A stretch of 7,792 nucleotides of DNA. Source: Bacillota bacterium. Its GTDB lineage: Bacteria; Bacillota; Limnochordia; Darwinibacteriales; DTU012. Both the position numbers and the translations under genes were made by a program. Below, one piece after another: positions 1 to 5,672 of this stretch (positions are counted from its first letter, which is position 1; the number at the start of each line of letters is the position of its first letter). A model generated the notes under the pieces. It was not told the origin of the DNA and did not search any database. It saw only the letters and a list, made by a program, of their open reading frames with translations. The stretch lies in NCBI GenBank assembly GCA_012521805.1, contig JAAYLQ010000106.1, forward strand, positions 1 through 7,792, in the 5' to 3' direction.

Positions 1-25
1 CGATGTCTACGCCATCGCTCTTCAT
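1..25 (-). CDS. 5' end of an unidentified leftward gene (partial)
   Basis: Reading leftward, an ATG at 25-23 opens a frame that encodes M-K-S-D-G-V-D-I before the window ends. The start is supported by a strong Shine-Dalgarno sequence, AAAGGAG at 41-35 on the minus strand, 9 bases upstream of the ATG. Eight residues are too few to name a family, so I give no function. The gene would lie downstream of the YflT-like gene on the same strand, but the gap of about 108 bases holds its own possible promoter and a leader hairpin, so it may be transcribed separately. The real gene start is fairly secure; the identity is unknown. Confidence 0.7.
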
Positions 26-67
26 GAGACCTCGCTCCTTTCTGTCTATCTGTTGGTGCGAGGTCTC
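26..67 (-). promoter_or_regulatory. Leader hairpin with the ribosome-binding site in its loop
   Basis: A perfect 10-bp inverted repeat pairs GAGACCTCGC (26-35) with GCGAGGTCTC (58-67), enclosing a 22-base loop. On the minus-strand transcript the loop carries most of the AAAGGAG Shine-Dalgarno sequence (41-35), and the 3' arm ends directly next to the ATG at 25. The stem has 7 G-C pairs of 10 and should be stable. A run of T follows on the plus strand (70-74), so a plus-strand terminator is a competing reading. The tight fit to the leftward start codon favours a leader element that affects translation or mRNA stability. Confidence 0.5.
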
Positions 68-71
68 TATT

Positions 72-100
72 TTTATCTCCACACGCGTTTTTCCTGCCAC
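72..100 (-). promoter_or_regulatory. Possible sigma-A promoter for the left-edge gene
   Basis: On the minus strand GTGGCA (100-95) and GATAAA (77-72) are separated by 17 bases. Each matches 4 of 6 positions of the sigma-A consensus. The predicted transcript would begin near 65-67, at the 5' arm of the leader hairpin, which fits the architecture. The individual boxes are weak, so this is only a candidate. Confidence 0.3.
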
Positions 101-133
101 CGCCTACCAAAACTTTACGCTAACTTTGTTTTT

Positions 134-553
134 TCATGCATTTGGTGGTGAAAAGCTGTCAATGTTTACAATTTCACCATCAGTTTCGCTTAAGATTTTC
201 TCAATATCAGGGTGATCAGCTTCAACGACCAACAGATAGCTGGACTTAGGTTGTTTGAGCGCATCAACTTGTCTTGCTGCCTCTGCTAATAAATCTGGAA
301 GCATATCTAGTCTAACGTCAACTGTTACAGAATTGCCTGTTAGATTTTCACCTGCAGCAGCCATAGTGCCTACATGGGTTCCAGTGAAGCGGTATCCTCC
401 AAATGGATCATAATCGTCGGGAAAGAGCGACAGAGGATTTTCGCCTCTGCGGATAACCTGGATCTGATCTTCGTGGATGCCAGCGCTGTTCAATTGAGCA
501 ATCGCATCCTGCAATTTATCATAATTCTCGTAAACTGCACCGTAACTTGGCAT
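134..553 (-). CDS. YflT-like (general stress protein 17M-type domain) protein
   Basis: The product is 139 residues, with no signal peptide or membrane segment, so probably cytoplasmic. Residues 1-36 (starting MPSYGAVYENYDKLQDAI, then an amphipathic helix and a strand ending QIQVIRR) resemble the N-terminal beta-alpha-beta unit of the YflT/general stress protein 17M family. Residues about 88-135, with a helix followed by SYLLVVEADHPDIEKIL, resemble its C-terminal half. The glycine-rich, membrane-like centre found in many relatives is missing; a short GTHVGTMAAAG stretch stands in its place. The biochemical function of this family is unknown; in Bacillus, members are induced by general stress. 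The ATG at 553 follows GAGGGGG at 568-562 by 8 bases, and a good sigma-A promoter lies upstream. Family assignment is from memory of sequence patterns and is moderately sure; the gene itself is well supported. Confidence 0.7.
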   Translation of the reverse strand: MPSYGAVYENYDKLQDAIAQLNSAGIHEDQIQVIRRGENPLSLFPDDYDPFGGYRFTGTHVGTMAAAGENLTGNSVTVDVRLDMLPDLLAEAARQVDALKQPKSSYLLVVEADHPDIEKILSETDGEIVNIDSFSPPNA

Positions 554-611
554 TTTCTAAACCCCCTCGGCCATATTATTTCCCGCTGAGATTGGTTCAT
601 GCTGAAGACCC

Positions 612-640
612 AGCATAATTGCGGCAGGAATTTTTGTCAA
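612..640 (-). promoter_or_regulatory. Sigma-A-type promoter of the YflT-like gene
   Basis: On the minus strand a perfect -35 box TTGACA (640-635) is followed after exactly 17 bases by TATGCT (617-612), which matches 4 of 6 positions of TATAAT. Transcription would start near 605, giving a leader of about 50 bases before the ATG at 553. An inverted repeat ATGCTG (599-604)/CAGCAT (611-616) with a 6-base spacer overlaps the -10 box and start site and could be an operator. Confidence 0.65.
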
Positions 641-687
641 TCTGTCGTAACATAATATGTGAAGACTGTTACAAGATGCAGGAATTT

Positions 688-694
688 AAGGAGG
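688..694 (+). promoter_or_regulatory. Ribosome-binding site that selects a TTG start for pduL
   Basis: AAGGAGG is a near-perfect Shine-Dalgarno sequence. The nearby in-frame ATG at 697 is only 2 bases away, too close for normal initiation, while the TTG at 703 lies at the usual 8 bases. This decides the start of pduL. Confidence 0.7.
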
Positions 695-702
695 AAATGA
701 CT

Positions 703-1284
703 TTGAATCAATTAATTGGTAAAGTACCTGTTGGTGTATCCAACAGACACGTTCATTTAAGTGCTGATGATTTAGAGGTACTGTTTGGTCCAGGATACGA
801 ATTAACACCTATTAAAGAGTTATCTCAAACTGGTCAATTTGCAGCTGATGAAAAAGTAACAATTGTCACACAAAAGAATGCGATTCAAAACGTCCGGATC
901 TTAGGTCCAGTAAGAAGTCAAACGCAGGTGGAAATCTCTCGTACTGATGCCTTTGCCCTGGGATTAAGGCCGCCAGTGCGTGACTCTGGATCCCTAGAAA
1001 ACTCTGAATCGGTTACTCTGGTTGGACCGAAAGGCTCGATCTGCCTAAAAGAAGGCGTGATCATTGCACTGCGCCACATTCATATGAGCCCAAAAGATGC
1101 GGAAGAATTTGGGGTTAGGGATAAGGATATTGTAAGCGTTAAAACCGAAGGTGAACGCGGTGTTATCTTCAATAATGTATTAATTCGTGTGCGGGACGAT
1201 TTCGTTCTTGAAATGCATATCGATACGGACGAAGCTAATGCTGCCGGCCTTGGTAATGGAGATATGGTTGAGGTATATAAATAG
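703..1284 (+). CDS. pduL: Phosphate propanoyltransferase/acetyltransferase, PduL type
   Basis: PduL interconverts acyl-CoA plus phosphate and acyl-phosphate plus CoA (acetyl or propanoyl), using zinc, and is unrelated to Pta. From the TTG start the protein has 193 residues. Family signatures are visible: VPVGVSNRHVHLS (8-20), SQTQVEIS in the middle, RHIHMSPKDAEEFG (124-137) and MHIDTDEANAAG (171-182). His16, His18, His125, His127 and His172 are the likely metal ligands by analogy with known PduL proteins. The N-terminus begins almost at the first core motif and has no obvious encapsulation helix, and no microcompartment shell gene is in the window, so a cytoplasmic housekeeping phosphotransacetylase is the best reading (inference). 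The tkt gene follows after about 98 bases without a convincing terminator, so co-transcription is possible. An in-frame ATG at 697 and upstream codons from 619 are less likely starts. Confidence 0.93.
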   Translation: MNQLIGKVPVGVSNRHVHLSADDLEVLFGPGYELTPIKELSQTGQFAADEKVTIVTQKNAIQNVRILGPVRSQTQVEISRTDAFALGLRPPVRDSGSLENSESVTLVGPKGSICLKEGVIIALRHIHMSPKDAEEFGVRDKDIVSVKTEGERGVIFNNVLIRVRDDFVLEMHIDTDEANAAGLGNGDMVEVYK

Positions 1285-1382
1285 CGTCATGTAATGCAGG
1301 AATCTACCACAGCTTTGTGGAAACTGAGTTAGTGGTTTTCCGTGTGCATGAGATGGACAAATAGAATTAGGGGTGAGTGATT

Positions 1383-3356
1383 ATGAACTTAGCACATATG
1401 GCCAATATTGTCCGCGGATTGTCAGCTGATGGAGTTGAAAAAGCTGGTTCCGGGCACCCTGGTTTGCCGCTAGGCTGTGCAGAAATTGGCTCTGTTTTAT
1501 ATTTTGATGCTTTACGCCATAGTCCGCAGAATCCAGACTGGCCAAACAGAGATCGTTTTGTTTTGTCAGCGGGCCATGGTTCGATGCTTTTATATTCGCT
1601 GTTGCATTTAAGCGGATACGACTTGCCGCTTGAGGAATTAAAACAATTCCGCCAGCTCGGTTCTCAAACACCTGGTCATCCTGAGTATGGAGATACAATT
1701 GGGGTAGAAACAACTACCGGACCATTGGGACAGGGACTAGCAAATGCTGTGGGAATGGCAATTGCAGAGCGGATGCTGGCTGAACGCTTTAATCGGCCTG
1801 GTTACCCTATTGTTGATTTTTATACTTATGTATTATGCGGTGATGGCTGCATGATGGAGGGAATTACTGCTGAAGCTTCATCCCTCGCTGGTCATCTAAA
1901 ACTAGATAAATTAATTGTGATTTATGATTCAAACCGCATTACGATTGAAGGAAGTACAGATATCGCATTCACTGAGTCTGTCAAAGATCGCTACTTGGCC
2001 TACGGATGGCATGTGCAGGAAGTAGACGGACATAATGTTGATCAGCTCAAGGAAGCGATCGAAAAAGCGAAACAGGAGCAAAATCGACCCAGCTTGATCA
2101 TCGCTGAGACTCAAATTGGTAAAGGTGCTCCTAACAAAGCGGGAACAGCAGGGGTACACGGAGCTCCATTAGGAAAAGACGAAGTTGCAGCGCTGAAGCA
2201 AGCCCTTGGTTTACCAGAAACAGAATTTTATGTTTCTGAAGAAGCTGACCAAATGCGGAATCAAGTAATAAATAAGGGCAGGGAACAGGAAGAGAGCTGG
2301 AATCAACTCTTTAACGAGTGGAGAGAAAAGTATCCTGAACTAGCTGCTCAATGGGATCAGGCTTTCAATCTGGAACTTCCTGAAGATCTGGCTTCGAAGA
2401 TGCCGCAGTTCGCGGTAGGCGAAAGTATTGCTACCCGCGCAGCTAGCGGTAAAGTGATCAATGCGCTAGCAAAAGAAATCCCATATTTAATTGGAGGCTC
2501 AGCCGACCTCGCGCCATCCAACAATACCCATATTGATGGCGGTGGCAATGTTCAAGCCGACGACTTTTCAGGACGCAACTTTAACTTTGGCGTGAGAGAG
2601 CATGCCATGGCTGCGATCATGAATGGAATTAGTTTAACTGGCGGCTTTAGGATTTTTGGCGGTACATTCCTGGTTTTTTCTGATTATATGCGTCCGTCCA
2701 TACGTCTATCGGCGCTGATGGGGCAACCTGTAATCTATGTTTTAACTCATGATTCGATTTACGTTGGTGAAGATGGACCAACACATCAACCAATTGAGCA
2801 TACCGAGTCTCTGCGATTAATTCCAAATCTGTGGGTATACCGTCCGGCTGATGCAGAGGAGACTGTTCAAGCATGGTTAGCTGCCATGAAGCGCTTGAAT
2901 GGTCCGAGTGCAATCATCCTGACACGGCAAGGCTTACCAACTATGCCGAAACACGATGCTGCAAACATGGACAAAGGTGGATATGTTCTCTACAAAGAGC
3001 AGAAACCGTTAGCGCTTACCATTGTAGCAGCGGGCAGTGAGGTGAGTCTAGCATTAGAAACTGCTAAGCGGTTAGAGGCAGAAGGATATGGAGTCAGAGT
3101 AGTCTCGATTTTCTGCCGCGAAGAATTTATGGCTCAAGATCAGGATTATCGTGATCAAGTCATTCCAACTTCAACGCCTGTGCTTGCAGTTGAAGTTGGT
3201 GTTGGCAGCGGATGGTACAGTGTCTGCCCTGGAGCGAAAATGCAGGTATTCTCTTTAGATCAATTTGGCCGCAGCGGCAAAGCTGCAGATGTTGCAGAGT
3301 ACTTTGGCTTTACACCAGAAAATTTAGTTGTTGAAGCTAAAAAATTGCTTAATTAG
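1383..3356 (+). CDS. tkt: Transketolase
   Basis: Transketolase moves two-carbon ketol units between sugar phosphates in the non-oxidative pentose phosphate pathway, with thiamine diphosphate and a divalent metal. The 657-residue length is normal for the family. The N-terminal domain carries SGHPG (23-27, His25), the cofactor motif starting GDGCMMEG (153-160) and ending at Asn184, and IGKGAPN. The central domain has GGSADLAPSN and NFGVREH, with the catalytic Glu at 406; HDSIYVGEDGPTHQPIEH starts at 456. A C-terminal transketolase domain follows with no break. The ATG at 1383 is chosen because AGGGG at 1369-1373 lies 9 bases upstream; a GTG at 1377 is in frame but too close. The gene ends just before a strong terminator, so it is the last gene of its unit. 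No frameshift or missing catalytic residue is seen. Confidence 0.97.
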   Translation: MNLAHMANIVRGLSADGVEKAGSGHPGLPLGCAEIGSVLYFDALRHSPQNPDWPNRDRFVLSAGHGSMLLYSLLHLSGYDLPLEELKQFRQLGSQTPGHPEYGDTIGVETTTGPLGQGLANAVGMAIAERMLAERFNRPGYPIVDFYTYVLCGDGCMMEGITAEASSLAGHLKLDKLIVIYDSNRITIEGSTDIAFTESVKDRYLAYGWHVQEVDGHNVDQLKEAIEKAKQEQNRPSLIIAETQIGKGAPNKAGTAGVHGAPLGKDEVAALKQALGLPETEFYVSEEADQMRNQVINKGREQEESWNQLFNEWREKYPELAAQWDQAFNLELPEDLASKMPQFAVGESIATRAASGKVINALAKEIPYLIGGSADLAPSNNTHIDGGGNVQADDFSGRNFNFGVREHAMAAIMNGISLTGGFRIFGGTFLVFSDYMRPSIRLSALMGQPVIYVLTHDSIYVGEDGPTHQPIEHTESLRLIPNLWVYRPADAEETVQAWLAAMKRLNGPSAIILTRQGLPTMPKHDAANMDKGGYVLYKEQKPLALTIVAAGSEVSLALETAKRLEAEGYGVRVVSIFCREEFMAQDQDYRDQVIPTSTPVLAVEVGVGSGWYSVCPGAKMQVFSLDQFGRSGKAADVAEYFGFTPENLVVEAKKLLN

Positions 3357-3364
3357 ACTTTAAG

Positions 3365-3399
3365 ACGAAACCCTTCTGGTTCGGAAGGGTTTCGTTTTT
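3365..3399 (+). terminator. Intrinsic terminator after tkt
   Basis: A perfect 12-bp stem pairs ACGAAACCCTTC (3365-3376) with GAAGGGTTTCGT (3384-3395) around a 7-base loop and is followed directly by a T-run (3395-3399). It sits 8 bases after the tkt stop. The convergent coat gene ends at 3409, so the same hairpin may slow its transcripts too, but the minus-strand side lacks a clear T-run. Confidence 0.92.
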
Positions 3400-3408
3400 G
3401 ATATTAAT

Positions 3409-3900
3409 CTAGTACATCTGGTTATGGTAGTTTTGATTCCCTGATTGTGAATTGGTAACTTGTTGGTTCTGGGCAAACTGAGTTTGGTAATTGGTAAACT
3501 GCTGCTGAACCTGGGCAACCTGCTGGGTAGACTCTGCCTGCAGGGAATACCATCCTTTATTAAACATGAAATTAAACAGACCGCGGGCCTCTTGGTGTGT
3601 TTGGTTAAGGATCTGGCATACATCCTTATGCAGATCGTTATAACTGGCTTCCCGCGCAAAAACGTTATAGTTGTCTGTCAAATATTTTTCAGTTGCCAGC
3701 ATATCGTTTAAGCGGTCACGGTCATTCATTTCTGGTCCTTTGACCGTGGGCAGTTGATTAGTCTGAGGATTTTTTATCTTCATCGGGTTTGCCTGCTGTT
3801 GTAAGTTTTGGCTTTGATAGCTCTGCTGCTGAAAATTAGACTGCTGGTAACCAGATTGATAATTCTGGTTGCCGTAACCCCGCTGATTCTGATTGAACAT
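3409..3900 (-). CDS. CotF-family spore coat protein with Q/N/Y-rich ends
   Basis: This 163-residue protein has a low-complexity head (1-50, rich in Gln, Asn, Tyr and Ser), a CotF-like helical core (about 58-122) and a Gln/Asn-rich tail (about 126-163) ending in Tyr. The core contains DRDRLNDMLATEKYLTDNYN, a helix with NDLHKDVCQILNQTHQEA, and FMFNKGWYSLQAE; the helix pair plus the final GWY is typical of the CotF family. CotF is a Bacillus spore coat component, so a structural role in the coat is inferred; the Tyr/Gln-rich ends would suit cross-linking. The ATG at 3900 is preferred over the adjacent GTG at 3903 because AAAGGAGGG lies about 7 bases upstream. The gene starts 14 bases after the upstream coat-like gene and is surely co-transcribed with it. 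Confidence 0.88.
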   Translation of the reverse strand: MFNQNQRGYGNQNYQSGYQQSNFQQQSYQSQNLQQQANPMKIKNPQTNQLPTVKGPEMNDRDRLNDMLATEKYLTDNYNVFAREASYNDLHKDVCQILNQTHQEARGLFNFMFNKGWYSLQAESTQQVAQVQQQFTNYQTQFAQNQQVTNSQSGNQNYHNQMY

Positions 3901-3914
3901 CACTGAACCCTCCT

Positions 3915-4199
3915 TTAGTTTCGGTATTGGCTGTATTGATTGTATTGGTTAATGTTCTGTTGTTGTGTTTGTGGCTGTAGATGCCGCAGCAGCATCTGGT
4001 AGTGCCGTTGATGTACTTCGGCTAGATGTTCCAGCTGCTGTTTGATTTGGGGATCTTGACTCTCTGAAGCAAAATGGTGAGCCTTTTTACTGGCTAAAAG
4101 TTCCCAAGATAGGGCGTCCTGCAAATACAATAGATCTTTGTTTGTAATAATCTCAGGTGGTTCACTCATCCGCGATCCTCGCTGATATTGGTTGTACAT
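3915..4199 (-). CDS. Small spore-coat-like protein, predicted helical bundle
   Basis: The 94-residue product has a short head (MYNQYQRGS), a helical core (about 16-74) and a Gln/Asn/Tyr-rich tail (75-94). The core has two predicted helices: NKDLLYLQDALSWELLASKKAHHF and a second with QQLEHLAEVHQRHYQMLLRHL. The layout, with Glu33 in the first helix and Glu61, His63 and His66 in the second, recalls the ferritin-like/CotF-related coat proteins of Clostridia; metal binding is not shown. The ATG at 4199 lies 5 bases from a GGAGGG at 4210-4205. Its stop is 14 bases before the CotF-like gene, and the two proteins share an N-terminal tag. A coat or spore-surface role is inferred from the partner gene and composition. 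I see no convincing sigma-E or sigma-K promoter upstream. Confidence 0.75.
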   Translation of the reverse strand: MYNQYQRGSRMSEPPEIITNKDLLYLQDALSWELLASKKAHHFASESQDPQIKQQLEHLAEVHQRHYQMLLRHLQPQTQQQNINQYNQYSQYRN

Positions 4200-4256
4200 A
4201 GCTTCCCTCCTAATTTTAAATCATCGCTCGATGTTAGCATTTCCTGTAATTTGATT

Positions 4257-4288
4257 TTTATAAGTGCTGTTCATTGTTGGCATACTAT
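4257..4288 (+). promoter_or_regulatory. Possible sporulation-type promoter upstream of the sensor gene
   Basis: CATACTAT at 4281-4288 contains CATACTA, a full match to the sigma-G -10 pattern CATWHTA, and matches the sigma-E -10 (CATACANT) except at one position. TTTATA at 4257-4262 lies 18 bases upstream and fits the -35 patterns only partly. The transcript would start near 4295, about 80 bases before the sensor gene. Such motifs arise by chance in AT-rich DNA. Confidence 0.3.
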
Positions 4289-4316
4289 AAAAAGATTTTT
4301 GGCAGGAGAAGGAATC

Positions 4317-4345
4317 TTGACAGCTAACAAAGAATAAGTTACCAA
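4317..4345 (+). promoter_or_regulatory. Possible sigma-A promoter of the DUF438-hemerythrin gene
   Basis: A perfect -35 box TTGACA lies at 4317-4322. At the ideal 17-base distance the -10 position reads TACCAA (4340-4345), a weak match. Transcription would start near 4352, just ahead of the ribosome-binding site. With such a poor -10 box, promoter use would need an activator or is not real. Confidence 0.35.
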
Positions 4346-4359
4346 CTAAGTAATAAAAT

Positions 4360-4364
4360 GGAGG
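4360..4364 (+). promoter_or_regulatory. Ribosome-binding site that selects the ATG at 4373
   Basis: GGAGG sits inside a run of three in-frame ATGs at 4358, 4367 and 4373. The first overlaps the site and the second is 2 bases from it. Only the ATG at 4373 has proper spacing (8 bases). Confidence 0.75.
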
Positions 4365-4372
4365 TCATGAAG

Positions 4373-5650
4373 ATGAGTGAATTGATTAATAATCGCCAAA
4401 AGAGGCAGGAGAAACTGAAGGGAATAATTAGGGATCTGCATGCTGGAGCTGACGTTGAAGCATTAAAACAGCGCTTTAAAGAATTATTAGGCGAAGTGGT
4501 GTCACCTTCAGAGATATCAGAAATGGAGCAGGCCTTAATTGATGAAGGCATGCCTGCAGAGGAGATTCAGGCTCTGTGTGATGTGCATGTCGCAGTATTC
4601 CGGGATGCCCTCGATCGCCAGCTGGAAGCAGCCGTTCAACAAACAACAGCACTGTCTGAGACCCAAATTCATCCAGTTAATGTGTTTAAACACGAAAACA
4701 AAGCTGTAACTGAGCTGCTGGAGGAGATTGACCAGATCACCGATGCAATTGCTAATGCTGATGTGGGTAGTGACATCACTAAGCTCATGGAACAGTGGCA
4801 CAGTAAGCATCAAAGGTTAATGGAATTAGACAAACATTACCGCCGCAAAGAAAACATCCTCTTTCCCTATTTGGAGAAAAACGGGATCTCTGGTCCGCCT
4901 TCAGTTATGTGGGGGATTCATGACGAAATTCGCGCTCAGCTGAAAGAAATTGACAGAATCATCAGCGCAACCAATCCGATTGCAGATAAGCAGCTAACAA
5001 GGCAGATCGCAGACATAGTTAATCCCTGCCATAATGCTATTAGGGAAATGATTTACAAAGAAGAAAAGATTCTCTTTCCAATGTGTTTAGAAACCTTAAC
5101 TGACCAGGAGTGGCAGGAAATTTCTGCTCAGGAGCATGAGATTGGCTATACGATTATCGAACCAAAACAGATTTCAGCAGGAGATGATTTAACCGAGACC
5201 CAATCAAAACCGGATTGGGATGGTCAAATCCCTGATGGTCTGCTGCGGTTTGCAACTGGGTATTTATCACTGGATGAAATCAGCAGGATTTTCAATACTC
5301 TACCGGTGGACATTACTTTTGTTGATAAAGATGACCGGGTCCGCTACTTTTCGCAGGGTAGGGAACGAATCTTTGATCGCACTCCAGCAGTGATTGGACG
5401 CAGTGTGCAGAACTGCCATCCGCCCGCAAGTGTTCATATTGTGAATAAGATCCTTGAGGATTTCCGAAACCATCAGCGGGATCACGCCGACTTCTGGATT
5501 CAGTCACGGGGTATGTTTATATACATCCAATATTTTGCAATCTATGATGATAAAAACGAGTATATGGGAACACTAGAGGTAACACAGAATATTACCAAAT
5601 TGAGAGCGTTGACAGGTGAAAAACGCCTGGATGATTCTCAGTTAAAGTAG
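4373..5650 (+). CDS. DUF438-hemerythrin-PAS domain sensor protein
   Basis: The protein has 425 residues and three modules. Residues 1-80 are a DUF438 domain (helices with ALKQRFKELLGEV and the IDEGMPAEEIQALCDVHVAVF segment). Residues about 100-260 form a hemerythrin-like four-helix bundle with ligand candidates His107, His155, Glu160 (HYRRKE), His183 (GIHDE), His220 and Glu231. Residues about 295-410 are a PAS domain (FVDKDDRVRYFSQGRERIF, then NCHPP at 347-351, and a final strand YMGTLEVTQNIT). Hemerythrin bundles hold a di-iron site that binds O2 or NO; PAS domains bind haem, flavin or other ligands. No kinase, cyclase or DNA-binding domain follows, so the output is unknown. No membrane segment is seen, so it is probably a cytoplasmic redox or gas sensor (inference). 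It lies 22 bases upstream of the polyprenyl synthase gene, in a likely operon. Confidence 0.92.
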   Translation: MSELINNRQKRQEKLKGIIRDLHAGADVEALKQRFKELLGEVVSPSEISEMEQALIDEGMPAEEIQALCDVHVAVFRDALDRQLEAAVQQTTALSETQIHPVNVFKHENKAVTELLEEIDQITDAIANADVGSDITKLMEQWHSKHQRLMELDKHYRRKENILFPYLEKNGISGPPSVMWGIHDEIRAQLKEIDRIISATNPIADKQLTRQIADIVNPCHNAIREMIYKEEKILFPMCLETLTDQEWQEISAQEHEIGYTIIEPKQISAGDDLTETQSKPDWDGQIPDGLLRFATGYLSLDEISRIFNTLPVDITFVDKDDRVRYFSQGRERIFDRTPAVIGRSVQNCHPPASVHIVNKILEDFRNHQRDHADFWIQSRGMFIYIQYFAIYDDKNEYMGTLEVTQNITKLRALTGEKRLDDSQLK

Positions 5651-5672
5651 AAGGAAGGGGCTCCAGCTCTAA

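Noticed and set aside
84..97. GCAGGAAAA on the minus strand as a sigma-H -35 box for the left-edge gene
   Set aside because: The matching -10 position lacks GAAT; the sequence there fits a sigma-A-like box slightly better.
3..215. Plus-strand open frame of 70 codons at the left edge
   Set aside because: It has no ribosome-binding site, no recognisable motif, and it overlaps the 3' end of the YflT-like gene and the leader of the leftward edge gene.
374..589. Plus-strand open frame of 71 codons
   Set aside because: It lies mainly within the well-supported leftward YflT-like gene and its translation has no protein-like pattern; it is a shadow frame.
624..632. GCAGGAATT as a sigma-H -35 box before pduL
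   Set aside because: No GAAT-type -10 box occurs at 11-12 bases downstream.
1307..1320. Small hairpin CCACA-GCTT-TGTGG between pduL and tkt as a terminator
   Set aside because: The stem has only 5 bp and no T-run follows, so it does not qualify as an intrinsic terminator.
3360..3711. Other-frame open frames across the CotF-like gene (3360-3659 minus, 3460-3711 plus)
   Set aside because: They lack ribosome-binding sites and family motifs, while the frame 3409-3900 encodes a clear CotF-type core.
3789..3900. CAA/CAG-rich low-complexity stretch as a DNA repeat array
   Set aside because: It has no regular repeat unit; it simply encodes the Gln/Asn/Tyr-rich head of the CotF-like protein.
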